A stretch of 20,855 nt of DNA from UBA995 sp035477115 (GTDB lineage: Bacteria; Bacillota; Sulfobacillia; UBA995): positions 1 to 20,855 of the forward strand of contig DATIKW010000009.1 of NCBI GenBank assembly GCA_035477115.1, written 5' to 3'. The notes below the pieces were generated by a model. The model saw only the letters and a list, made by a program, of their open reading frames with translations, was not told the origin of the DNA and made no database searches. The translations under genes were made by a program, and so were the position numbers. Positions 7,034 to 13,939 of the stretch are shown here, one piece after another. Each line of letters starts with the position of its first letter. Within the stretch, counting starts at the first letter, position 1.

Positions 7034-8047
7034 GTGCGAACCTTGCTGGGCGCGGTCCTCCTGATTGCGCTGCTCGCCTCGCCCGCCGCCGGCTGGTCCA
7101 TCACCATCGAAGGCGCCGACCTGCCGCTCGCCGCCCCGCTCCGGGCCACCGAGCACGGCCCCTACCTGCGCTTCGGTGCCTTCCTGGCCGACCTGCGCGT
7201 GAACATCGCCTGGCCCGAGCCTCACCGCCTCGAACTCCGCCGGCAGGGGACGACCCTCGCCCTGGACCTCAAGACGGGCGAGGTATGGCGCGACGGCGAG
7301 TCCTGGCCCGGCCCCGGCGCCCGGACCTTCGACGGCCAGCTCTATCTCCCCCTGTTCACCTTGATGGATGCCTTCGGCTTGAGCCGGGAAGGGCGCGCGG
7401 CGCCGCCACCGCCTTCGCTCGCGATCGACCTCCTCGGCCGCTCCGTCCTGATCCGCACCCCGGGCGGCCGTTCCCTGCTCCTGGACGCCGGGCCGGAAGT
7501 CACACCCGAGGCCCTCTGGGATCTGGGGGTGGGGAGGATCAACATCCTCGTAGTCACCGCCGCCGAGCCCGGCCGCACCGAGAACCTGGGTCTGCTGCTG
7601 CAGCGCTTGCCCGTGGACGAGGTATGGGACGCCGGCTACGGCCCCGGCCGCCTGGCCGACCTGCCTCCCGGCTACCGGCTGTTCCTCGAGGAACTGGCCG
7701 CCCGCGGCACCCCCTATCGTCTGGCCAGGGCGGGCGAGCGGGCGGAGCCGGAACCGGGCGTAACCCTGGAGTTCCTGAGCCCCCGGGGCTTCCGCCCCCG
7801 CGCCGCGCAGCACGCGGTGGCCGCCCGGCTGATCCACGGCGAGGCGCGCGTCATCCTGGCGGGAGCCCTCGACGACTCCGCCCTCGCCCGCGTCCGCGAC
7901 TGGCTGGGAGACGATGATCGCGCCGATGTATGGCTGGTGGGAAGTCCCCCCGAGCCCGTCCCGTCCGCTGCTCTGGTCCTGGTCGGACCGCAGCGGGCCC
8001 GGTTCCGGTCCGACGGGACCCGCGTGGAACGCCTCCCCGGCCGGTAG
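7034..8047 (+). CDS. Secreted protein: copper-amine-oxidase-N-like region plus inactive metallo-beta-lactamase-like domain
   Basis: The product has 337 residues. GTG 7034 is chosen because AGGAGGT ends 7 nt before it and the resulting N-terminus (VRTLLGAVLLIALLASPAAG) is a clean signal peptide; an upstream GTG at 7007 overlaps the argS stop and lacks these. Residues about 22-118 resemble the Cu_amine_oxidN1 stalk domain common in Firmicutes exported proteins. From about 135 on it resembles the ComEC/Rec2-type metallo-beta-lactamase fold (RTPGGRSLLLDAGP, 141-154). Where that family has the metal-binding THPHADH it has TAAEPGR, and the later Gly-Asp ligand site reads LAGALDD, so no metal site is expected. 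It probably acts as a binding or structural protein outside the membrane. It is 23 nt after argS. Confidence 0.7.
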   Translation: MRTLLGAVLLIALLASPAAGWSITIEGADLPLAAPLRATEHGPYLRFGAFLADLRVNIAWPEPHRLELRRQGTTLALDLKTGEVWRDGESWPGPGARTFDGQLYLPLFTLMDAFGLSREGRAAPPPPSLAIDLLGRSVLIRTPGGRSLLLDAGPEVTPEALWDLGVGRINILVVTAAEPGRTENLGLLLQRLPVDEVWDAGYGPGRLADLPPGYRLFLEELAARGTPYRLARAGERAEPEPGVTLEFLSPRGFRPRAAQHAVAARLIHGEARVILAGALDDSALARVRDWLGDDDRADVWLVGSPPEPVPSAALVLVGPQRARFRSDGTRVERLPGR

Positions 8048-8088
8048 GAAGCCTTCGCTCGGCGCTGCCGGAAATTCGGCGGCAGTCC

Positions 8089-8117
8089 TTGCCGTCGCGC
8101 GTTTCCGGGTATACAAT
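8089..8117 (+). promoter_or_regulatory. Sigma-A-type promoter for rpoE
   Basis: TTGCCG (8089-8094), a 17-nt spacer and TACAAT (8112-8117), which is one base from TATAAT. It lies in the 105-nt gap before the delta-subunit gene, so rpoE and the genes after it can be transcribed independently of argS. Confidence 0.65.
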
Positions 8118-8152
8118 GGCTTCGGTGAAACTGCCGAGCGAGGTGAGGGCGA

Positions 8153-8545
8153 TTGGGCGAACTCAGCTATCAGCTACCCCGGGAAAGCGTGGGGGATGTT
8201 GCTTGTGCTTTGCTTCGCGAGCGCGGAGAGCCCATGCCCATCAAGGAACTCCTGCCCGCCATAGCCGCCAGCGGCCTGGTCCGGGCGGAGACGCCCGCCC
8301 GCGCCGCCGCCATCATCCATACCGAGATCAACCTGGACGGCCGGCTCACCCACCTGGGGGGCGGCATGTGGGGACTACGCCAGTGGTCGCCGCGTCGCGA
8401 CCGCGACTCCCGGCGCGCCTCGGCCGCCGTTGAGCCGCCGGAAGGCGAGTTCCTGCCCCGGACGGAGGGCGATCCGGTAGACGCCGATACCCGCGGCGTC
8501 TACGATGAGGGTTGGCCGGAGGACGGCGAGCGCTGGGACGAATGA
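8153..8545 (+). CDS. rpoE: DNA-directed RNA polymerase delta subunit
   Basis: Delta is a Firmicutes RNA polymerase accessory subunit that promotes recycling of the enzyme and sharpens response to initiating nucleotide levels. The 130-residue product has the two-part layout of the family. Residues 1-70 form a HARE-HTH winged-helix domain (SVGDVACALLRERGEPMPIKELL...IIHTEINLDGRLTHLGGGMWGL), followed by a flexible acidic tail rich in Glu and Asp (EPPEGEF...GWPEDGERWDE). The start is TTG at 8153, with AGGTGAGGG about 5 nt upstream. The tail is short and less acidic than in Bacillus. It has its own promoter; alr begins 46 nt downstream. The HARE-HTH fold also occurs in other regulators, so RpoE is the best but not the only reading. 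Confidence 0.8.
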   Translation: MGELSYQLPRESVGDVACALLRERGEPMPIKELLPAIAASGLVRAETPARAAAIIHTEINLDGRLTHLGGGMWGLRQWSPRRDRDSRRASAAVEPPEGEFLPRTEGDPVDADTRGVYDEGWPEDGERWDE

Positions 8546-8591
8546 TGGGCCGATCCCGCCGGCAGCCCATCTCCGGGGGAGGAGCCGATAC

Positions 8592-9770
8592 TTGCATATT
8601 CCCGCACAGCTTTGGGCGGAAATCGATCTCGACGCCATCACTCACAATGTCCAGCAGGTACTCGAGTTCCTCGCCGCTGGCGGCGAGCGGCCGCCCTCGC
8701 TCATGGCCGTCATCAAGGGGGACGCGTACGGACACGGGGCAGTGGCGGTGGCCGGGGCGGTCCTCGATGCGGGCGCTCACTGGTTGGGCGTCACGACGTT
8801 GGCGGAAGCGGTAGAGCTGCGCGAGGCCGGCATCGAGGCCCCCATCCTCGTGTTCAACCCGCCGCTGCCCGACGAACTGACCTCCTTCCCGGCCTATCGC
8901 CTCACCGCCACCGTGGCCGACCTGGCCGCCGCCCGGCGGCTCGCCCCGGCCTGCCACCTCAAGGTGGACACGGGTCTGGGGCGCTTCGGAGCCGATGTCG
9001 CGGCCGCGGCCGCCATCCTGGCCGAGCAACCGGTGCAGGGGATCTACACCCACCTGGGGGTGTTCGACCTCCCCGAGCTGCGGCAGCGATTCGCCCGCTT
9101 CCGGCAGCTCCTCGACCGGCTGCAGACCTCCGGTCATCGCCCATGCCTGGCCCACGCCGCCGCCAGTTCGTCCTTGTTGCTCGAGCCTGCCACCCGACTC
9201 GACCTGGTCCGGGCGGGCAACCTCCTTTACGGGGTGTGCCCCGAGGGCTGCGCCCCGTCCGTCCTCGACCTCCGCGACGCCTGGCGGCTGCGGGCGCGGG
9301 TGATCGCCGTCCGCCAGGTGCCCGGGGGCGCCCGGGTTGGCTATGGCGCTGAACACCGCTTCCGCCGGCCGGCGCGGGTGGCGGTGGTGCCGGCCGGCTT
9401 CGCCGACGGCGTCGGCCTCGAGCCGGCGGGCCGCATGGATCGACCCCGGGTGCTCCTGCGCCGGCTGGCCCGGCTCGTCCTGCAGCGCGCCGGTTACGCG
9501 CTGCCCCCCCCCAACGGCGGCGTGGCGATCCGCGGCCGCCCCGTCAACCGCGTCGGCCGTCAGGGGATGGCCCACACCCTGGTGGATGCCACCGCCTTCC
9601 CCGACCTCGCCCCCGGCGAACCGGTGACCCTGTATGCCCGGCGGGCCACGGTGAACGCCCGGGTTCCCCGCGTGTATCTCCGCGACGGACTGCCGGTGGC
9701 GGCCCGCGCCGGAGTCCCCCGGCCCATTACCCTCACCGATAATACCCCCCTGCGAGGTGAGATGCCATGA
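8592..9770 (+). CDS. alr: Alanine racemase, divergent
   Basis: Alanine racemase is a PLP enzyme that supplies D-alanine for peptidoglycan. The product has 392 residues. It starts at TTG 8592 (LHIPAQLWAEIDLDAITHN), supported by GGGGGAGGAG 7 nt upstream; an upstream start at 8505 overlaps rpoE. The PLP lysine is Lys42 in VIKGDAYGHG and the second catalytic base is Tyr251 in RVGYGAEH. KVDTGLGRFG and PAGFADG are also typical. Two oddities: the segment after GFADG carries about 25 extra residues, and the usual SMDQ near the active site reads GMAHT (Met326-Ala327-His328), so the conserved Asp is lost. Broader amino-acid racemase activity is possible. The stop overlaps the next start as ATGA. Confidence 0.88.
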   Translation: MHIPAQLWAEIDLDAITHNVQQVLEFLAAGGERPPSLMAVIKGDAYGHGAVAVAGAVLDAGAHWLGVTTLAEAVELREAGIEAPILVFNPPLPDELTSFPAYRLTATVADLAAARRLAPACHLKVDTGLGRFGADVAAAAAILAEQPVQGIYTHLGVFDLPELRQRFARFRQLLDRLQTSGHRPCLAHAAASSSLLLEPATRLDLVRAGNLLYGVCPEGCAPSVLDLRDAWRLRARVIAVRQVPGGARVGYGAEHRFRRPARVAVVPAGFADGVGLEPAGRMDRPRVLLRRLARLVLQRAGYALPPPNGGVAIRGRPVNRVGRQGMAHTLVDATAFPDLAPGEPVTLYARRATVNARVPRVYLRDGLPVAARAGVPRPITLTDNTPLRGEMP

Positions 9771-11152
9771 CCCGGCTGGCCCTGACCGATACGACGCTCC
9801 GCGACGCCCATCAGTCCCTGCTCGCCACCCGCATGCGGCTCGAGGACATGCTGCCCATCGCCGAGAAGCTCGACGCGGTGGGCTTCCATTCCCTCGAGGT
9901 ATGGGGCGGCGCCACCTTCGACGCTTGCCTGCGCTTTCTGGGCGAGGACCCCTGGGAGCGGCTGCGGGCCCTGCGGGCGGCCATGCCCCGCGCCCGCCTG
10001 CAGATGCTGCTCCGCGGCCAGAACCTGGTGGGCTACCGCCACTATCCCGATGATGTGGTCCGCGAGTTCGTCCGCCGTTCGGCCGACAACGGCATCGGCG
10101 TCTTCCGCATCTTCGACGCCCTGAACGACCCCCGTAACCTCGAGGTGTCCATGGAGGCGGCGGCGGCGGCCGGCGCCCACGTCCAGGCCACCGTGTGCTA
10201 CACCACCAGCCCGCTGCACGACGTCGACCACTTCGTGGACCTGGCCCGGCGGTTCGCCGCCATGGGCGCTCACTCCCTCGCCATCAAGGACATGGCGGGA
10301 CTCATCACCCCCTACATCGCCCACGAACTGGTGTCGCGGCTCAAGGTCGAGCTGGGTCTCCCGGTCCAGTTCCATTCCCACGACACCACCGGCCTGGCCT
10401 CCATGGCCTATCTCAAAGCGGCCGAGGCGGGCGCCGACGTGGTCGACACCGCCATCTCTTCGCTGTCCGGCTCCACCTCCCAGCCGCCGGCCGAGTCCAT
10501 CGTGGCCGCCCTGCAAGGCACGCCCCGCGACACCGGGCTCGACCTCGAATTGCTGTCGGAGATCGCCGACTACTTCCGCAAGGTCCGCCAGAAGTACGCC
10601 GCCTTCGACGTGGGCCACCAGCTCGACGGGCGGATGCTGATCTACCAGATGCCCGGGGGCATGCTGTCCAACTTCCGTTCGCAACTCGCCGAGCAGAAGG
10701 CCCTCGACCGCCTCCCGGAAGTGCTCGAAGAGGTGCCCCGGGTCCGGGCCGACCTCGGCTACCCGCCGCTGGTCACGCCCTCGAGCCAACTCGTGGGCGC
10801 CCAGGCCGTCCTCAACGTGCTCGCGGGCGAACGTTATAAACTCGTCTCCCAGGAGACCCGGGCTTACCTGAAGGGCCAGTATGGCAAGCCGCCCGGGCCG
10901 GTCGACCCGGAGGTGCGCCGCAAGGTCATCGGCGACGAGCCGGCGGTGACCGTCCGTCCCGCCGACCTGCTCGAGCCCGGCCTGCCCGAGGCCCGCCGCC
11001 AGGCCGCCCCCCATCTCGAACAGGAAGAGGACGTGCTGTCGGTCGCCATGTTCCCCCAGGTGGCGCTGAAGTTCCTGGAGGAGCGCACCGCCGCTCGCAC
11101 TCGGGTGGATCAGACGCTGGCGGCCGAGGTGGCGGGGGTATATCCGGCCTGA
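9767..11152 (+). CDS. Carboxyltransferase: pyruvate carboxylase subunit B / oxaloacetate decarboxylase alpha type
   Basis: The family is a TIM-barrel carboxyltransferase that moves CO2 between biotin and pyruvate or oxaloacetate. The 461-residue product starts LALTDTTLRDAHQSLLATRM, with metal-site Asp8 and the typical RDAHQS. Other family marks are MLLRGQNLVGYRHYPDDVV, FRIFDALND, Lys174 in AIKDMAG (the lysine that is carboxylated in the family) and the metal ligands His203 and His205 in FHSHDTTG. Then follow the conserved GGMLSNFRSQL and the PYC_OADA-like C-terminal region. There is no biotin-carrier domain with an MKM motif, so a separate carrier protein is needed, as in the transcarboxylase 5S subunit. 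Neither a carrier nor a biotin carboxylase gene is in the window, so pyruvate carboxylase, decarboxylase and transcarboxylase roles cannot be separated. It is translationally coupled to alr by a 4-nt overlap. Confidence 0.88.
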   Translation: MTRLALTDTTLRDAHQSLLATRMRLEDMLPIAEKLDAVGFHSLEVWGGATFDACLRFLGEDPWERLRALRAAMPRARLQMLLRGQNLVGYRHYPDDVVREFVRRSADNGIGVFRIFDALNDPRNLEVSMEAAAAAGAHVQATVCYTTSPLHDVDHFVDLARRFAAMGAHSLAIKDMAGLITPYIAHELVSRLKVELGLPVQFHSHDTTGLASMAYLKAAEAGADVVDTAISSLSGSTSQPPAESIVAALQGTPRDTGLDLELLSEIADYFRKVRQKYAAFDVGHQLDGRMLIYQMPGGMLSNFRSQLAEQKALDRLPEVLEEVPRVRADLGYPPLVTPSSQLVGAQAVLNVLAGERYKLVSQETRAYLKGQYGKPPGPVDPEVRRKVIGDEPAVTVRPADLLEPGLPEARRQAAPHLEQEEDVLSVAMFPQVALKFLEERTAARTRVDQTLAAEVAGVYPA

Positions 11153-11177
11153 ATCGGGCGGGGAACTTCCCTCGCCG

Positions 11178-11218
11178 CCCGGCCGTCAAAATTGACGCGG
11201 AGAAATTTTCGGGCCGGG
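11178..11218 (+). terminator. Interrupted stem-loop after the carboxyltransferase gene
   Basis: CCCGGCC (11178-11184) pairs with GGCCGGG (11212-11218), and inside it AAAATT (11188-11193) pairs with AATTTT (11204-11209), with a 10-nt loop. It starts 25 nt after the stop codon. There is no T-run after the stem, so termination is only a possibility. Confidence 0.4.
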
Positions 11219-11267
11219 GAGGAATTTGCCAGTCGGTGCAGAACACCATGCAGGTCTACCCGGGGCG

Positions 11268-11296
11268 TTGACGCCACCGGCGGCTTGTGGTACCAT
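11268..11296 (+). promoter_or_regulatory. Strong sigma-A promoter for the S-layer gene
   Basis: TTGACG (5/6 match) at 11268-11273, a spacer of exactly 17 nt, and TACCAT (4/6) at 11291-11296. Transcription would start near 11303, leaving a leader of about 240 nt. Confidence 0.65.
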
Positions 11297-11302
11297 CAAG
11301 CC

Positions 11303-11540
11303 AAGACCGGGAGACCAGTAAATACCAGGTGCCAGGATGGGGAGACCGGCAGGTGCCGGGGCCGTTCCTGGCGAAAGTTTCCCAGCGAAAACTGGCGGTA
11401 CTGAGAGAGATAAAAGCCGGAGCCAGTTTTCCCCGGTCCAGTTCCGGGGCCGAGTACGGCCGAGGAGGTGAGGTGCCACCCCGCCCGGCAGTCGTCTTCG
11501 CATTCGGTAAGTCCGATCCAGCCAGAAGGAGGATATGTGG
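11303..11540 (+). other. Long structured 5' leader of the S-layer mRNA
   Basis: The stretch has several stem-loops: CCGGC-AGGT-GCCGG (11346-11359); a 10-bp perfect arm pair GAAAACTGGC (11387-11396) with GCCAGTTTTC (11422-11431); and CCCCGG/CCGGGG (11431-11436 with 11444-11449). GGGAGACC and AGGTGCC each occur twice (11309, 11340 and 11327, 11351). I do not recognise a riboswitch class; T-box, c-di-GMP and ydaO core motifs were not found. Long stabilising leaders are known for S-layer mRNAs, so this role is inferred. Confidence 0.5.
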
Positions 11541-13637
11541 ATGCGTAATTTGCGCAAGTTGCTCGTGGTGACCATGATCGTCACCATGGTCGCTGGCTTC
11601 GCCGGCATGGCCGCCGCGGCCACCGTTGCCGCCCGGCCGTTCACCGATGCCGTGGGGCATGAGTTCGAGAAGGAACTCACCGCCATGCGGGCCCTCGGGA
11701 TCATGCTGGGCGACGCCGGCACCACCTTGGTGCGGCCCGACGCCCCCATCACCCGGGCGGAGATGGCCGTGATCATCACCCGCGCTCTCGGACGGGATCG
11801 CCTGGCCGGCGCGCTCGGCGCCTTCCAGCCGGCGTTCGCCGATGCCGTGCCGACCTGGGCATGGGGTGCGGTCAACGTCGTCAGCAACATGGGGATCGTC
11901 CGGGGCTTTCCCGACGGCACCTTCGGGGCCACCCGGAATGTGACCCATGCCGAGGCCCTCGCCATGCTCATCCGGGCTACCGGACATGAGCCGGGCATCA
12001 TGGGCGTGTGGCCGCTCAACTTCATGATGAGCGGTTTCGACCTCGGGATCAGCGGCCGGGTGGAGGCGTTCGCCAACCTGCCGTCCAGCCGGGGCGAGAT
12101 CGCCCACTTCGTGTTCAACACCCTGACCATTCGTCAGGGCGGGATGGTCACCGGCGTCTTCAGTGCGACCGCGCGAGACCCGCTTGTGGTTCCCATTACC
12201 GGGCTTGGCGCGGACTTCCTCCCGGCGACCCGGGACTTGACCATCGCGGGAGTCTCCCGCCGTGTAGCCCCAACGGTCCACCTCTGGGGCTTTGCCGGCT
12301 TCCCGGAGATGCGGGGGGCACAACTCCGCGCCCTCCGGAACCCCGCGGGCGAGATCGTCTTCATCGAGCCCAACCTGGCGGTGACCGTCCGTACCGGCAC
12401 GTTTGACCGGGTGGACGCCACTGTGACCCCCAACCGCATCATCCTGACCGATGCCACGAACCTCCCGCTTGGAGCCCTGGTGTACTATCGGCGGAATGAA
12501 GGCATTCCGGTCACAGGTGCGGCTGCCATGCCTGCAGGTGCAGTTGTGGTGGGTGACAGTGTCAGCCTCACCATTGAGGGCGGAGCAGTCGTCCTCGTAG
12601 AAGCCACGCGGCTCAACATCACCGGGCCGACTGTGCCGGCTGGGGCCGTGTTGCCGGGCGCCGTTATAGCCGCCACCACTGTGCCCGGAGTTGCCGGGGT
12701 GCCGGCTGCGGCCACGCCTCGGATCACTCTGGTCGATCCTGCAGTGTACTACGACGTGCCTGCTGCCACCCGCATCACGCTCAACGGTGCAGCGGCGACC
12801 TTGGCCGACCTCCGGAGGGACGATGTCGTGTACATCGCCACCCGGGGCGGTATCCATGCAGAGGCGACCCCGACCATCATAATCGAGGCCCACCGCACCC
12901 TGCTGACGGGGGCGGTCGTGAGTCAGCGCCACGTGTGGACGACTGGGCTCCCCACCCCAACAGGCCACAGCTTCATCACCCTGAGGCTGGCCGACGGCAC
13001 GACCCGCGAGTTACGCTGGTTCAATGATGCTTTGACGACACCGCTCGCGGCGGTGACGCCAGGCTCGACCATCACCTACGCCCTGAACCGGGATGGACGC
13101 GCCCGGCTCGAGATCGCAGCAGTACTCGCGACCAACATCGTCCGGGTGGGCACCGTGGCCGATTTGCCCGGCGTTACCCCTGCCAGGACGAGCGTCACCT
13201 TCGACATGCGGGGCACGGCCGTGACCCATGTGACCTATGGCGGATTCCCGGCCGCCCAGATCGGCAACATCGGGCGGATCACGGTCAGCGCGGCCACCGG
13301 CGAGGTCACGGAATATGTGCCGCTCTGGGCTGTAGTGTACGACGACCCGCCGACTGAGCCCTACCGCGCTCAGGTCTTCTCCGTCGACGCCGCGGCCAAC
13401 GTGGTCACCCTCCAGGTGTACCGCGAGGCGACCGGCCTTGGGCACGAATACCTCGTGACCCATCCTGACTTCGTGGCCTACGACCAGTCGGCGGTGGCAG
13501 CTTCGCGCGCTATCGGCCCCTTCCGACCCACAGCTAACCTAACGGTCGGCACCCGGGTCTACTTCCGTACGCTTGCAGGTGATGGGCGCGTCCTGGCCAT
13601 CTTCCGCAAGCGCGCCCAGGACCGCTGGACCGACTGA
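11541..13637 (+). CDS. S-layer-homology (SLH) domain surface protein
   Basis: An exported cell-surface protein of 698 residues. ATG 11541 is used because AAGGAGGA lies 7 nt before it; the ATG at 11535 is only 1 nt from that site. The signal peptide is about residues 1-28 (RKLLVV...AGMAAAA). SLH domain 1 is about 34-84 (FTDAV...ITRAEMAVIITRALG). SLH domain 2 is about 99-147 (FADAVPTWAWGAV...GFPDGTFG). A weaker third SLH is about 152-195, without the usual FxD opening. SLH domains anchor proteins to pyruvylated secondary cell-wall polymers. The remaining 500 residues are Val/Thr/Ala-rich, apparently beta-rich, with no family I recognise, and I see no cysteine. Strong promoter, structured leader, strong ribosome site and terminator fit an abundant S-layer protein. 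It could instead be a less abundant SLH-anchored protein. Confidence 0.85.
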   Translation: MRNLRKLLVVTMIVTMVAGFAGMAAAATVAARPFTDAVGHEFEKELTAMRALGIMLGDAGTTLVRPDAPITRAEMAVIITRALGRDRLAGALGAFQPAFADAVPTWAWGAVNVVSNMGIVRGFPDGTFGATRNVTHAEALAMLIRATGHEPGIMGVWPLNFMMSGFDLGISGRVEAFANLPSSRGEIAHFVFNTLTIRQGGMVTGVFSATARDPLVVPITGLGADFLPATRDLTIAGVSRRVAPTVHLWGFAGFPEMRGAQLRALRNPAGEIVFIEPNLAVTVRTGTFDRVDATVTPNRIILTDATNLPLGALVYYRRNEGIPVTGAAAMPAGAVVVGDSVSLTIEGGAVVLVEATRLNITGPTVPAGAVLPGAVIAATTVPGVAGVPAAATPRITLVDPAVYYDVPAATRITLNGAAATLADLRRDDVVYIATRGGIHAEATPTIIIEAHRTLLTGAVVSQRHVWTTGLPTPTGHSFITLRLADGTTRELRWFNDALTTPLAAVTPGSTITYALNRDGRARLEIAAVLATNIVRVGTVADLPGVTPARTSVTFDMRGTAVTHVTYGGFPAAQIGNIGRITVSAATGEVTEYVPLWAVVYDDPPTEPYRAQVFSVDAAANVVTLQVYREATGLGHEYLVTHPDFVAYDQSAVAASRAIGPFRPTANLTVGTRVYFRTLAGDGRVLAIFRKRAQDRWTD

Positions 13638-13673
13638 GACCGATGTAGCGAAGGCTGAAACGGTTCACCTCCG

Positions 13674-13697
13674 GGAGGGGCGCGCGAGCGCCCCTCC
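13674..13697 (+). terminator. Terminator of the S-layer gene
   Basis: GGAGGGGCGC (13674-13683) pairs perfectly with GCGCCCCTCC (13688-13697) across a 4-nt GCGA loop, 36 nt after the stop codon. The downstream tract is TAATAT, a weak U-tract. Confidence 0.75.
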
Positions 13698-13741
13698 TAA
13701 TATCTGCGGGCCGCCGTAGACAAAACGTCGGCACAGCCACT

Positions 13742-13802
13742 GTAGGGGCGGGTTCGCTTGTCGCAGAGACCATCGTTGTACGGGCGGGTTCCGAACCCGC
13801 CC
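13742..13802. repeat. REP-like palindromic repeat
   Basis: GGGCGGGTTC (13782-13791) and GAACCCGCCC (13793-13802) form a near-perfect palindrome with a single central base. A half copy, GGGGCGGGTTCG, begins at 13745. Similar GGGCGGGTTC palindromes are dispersed in many bacterial genomes. The rest of 13638-13939 shows no gene; apart from this element it holds only the terminator and the ribosome site of the next gene. Confidence 0.6.
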
Positions 13803-13939
13803 TTACCCTCGTTCAGCCGCCTCTCGCCAGCCTGCGGCAGGAGAACTTCCCGGATCCGGCGAACCAGCGTCCTTGTCGCAGCCAGACGCTGCGGCCGTTG
13901 CGATCATCCAGCCCGAACTCGGCCGGGAGGAAGGACGAT

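Noticed and set aside
9560..11014. 484-codon minus-strand frame opposite alr and the carboxyltransferase gene
   Set aside because: Shadow of two well-recognised plus-strand genes; no recognisable motif of its own.
11286..11296. GTGGTACC resembling the T-box element of tRNA-sensing leaders
   Set aside because: The flanks do not match the AGGGTGGNACCGCG consensus, it coincides with the -10 region, and the downstream gene is not a T-box target.
11256..12968. 570-codon minus-strand frame opposite the S-layer gene
   Set aside because: Composition (Gly, His, Arg, Asp rich, no domains) is typical of an antisense shadow in GC-rich DNA; the plus strand has signal peptide and SLH domains.
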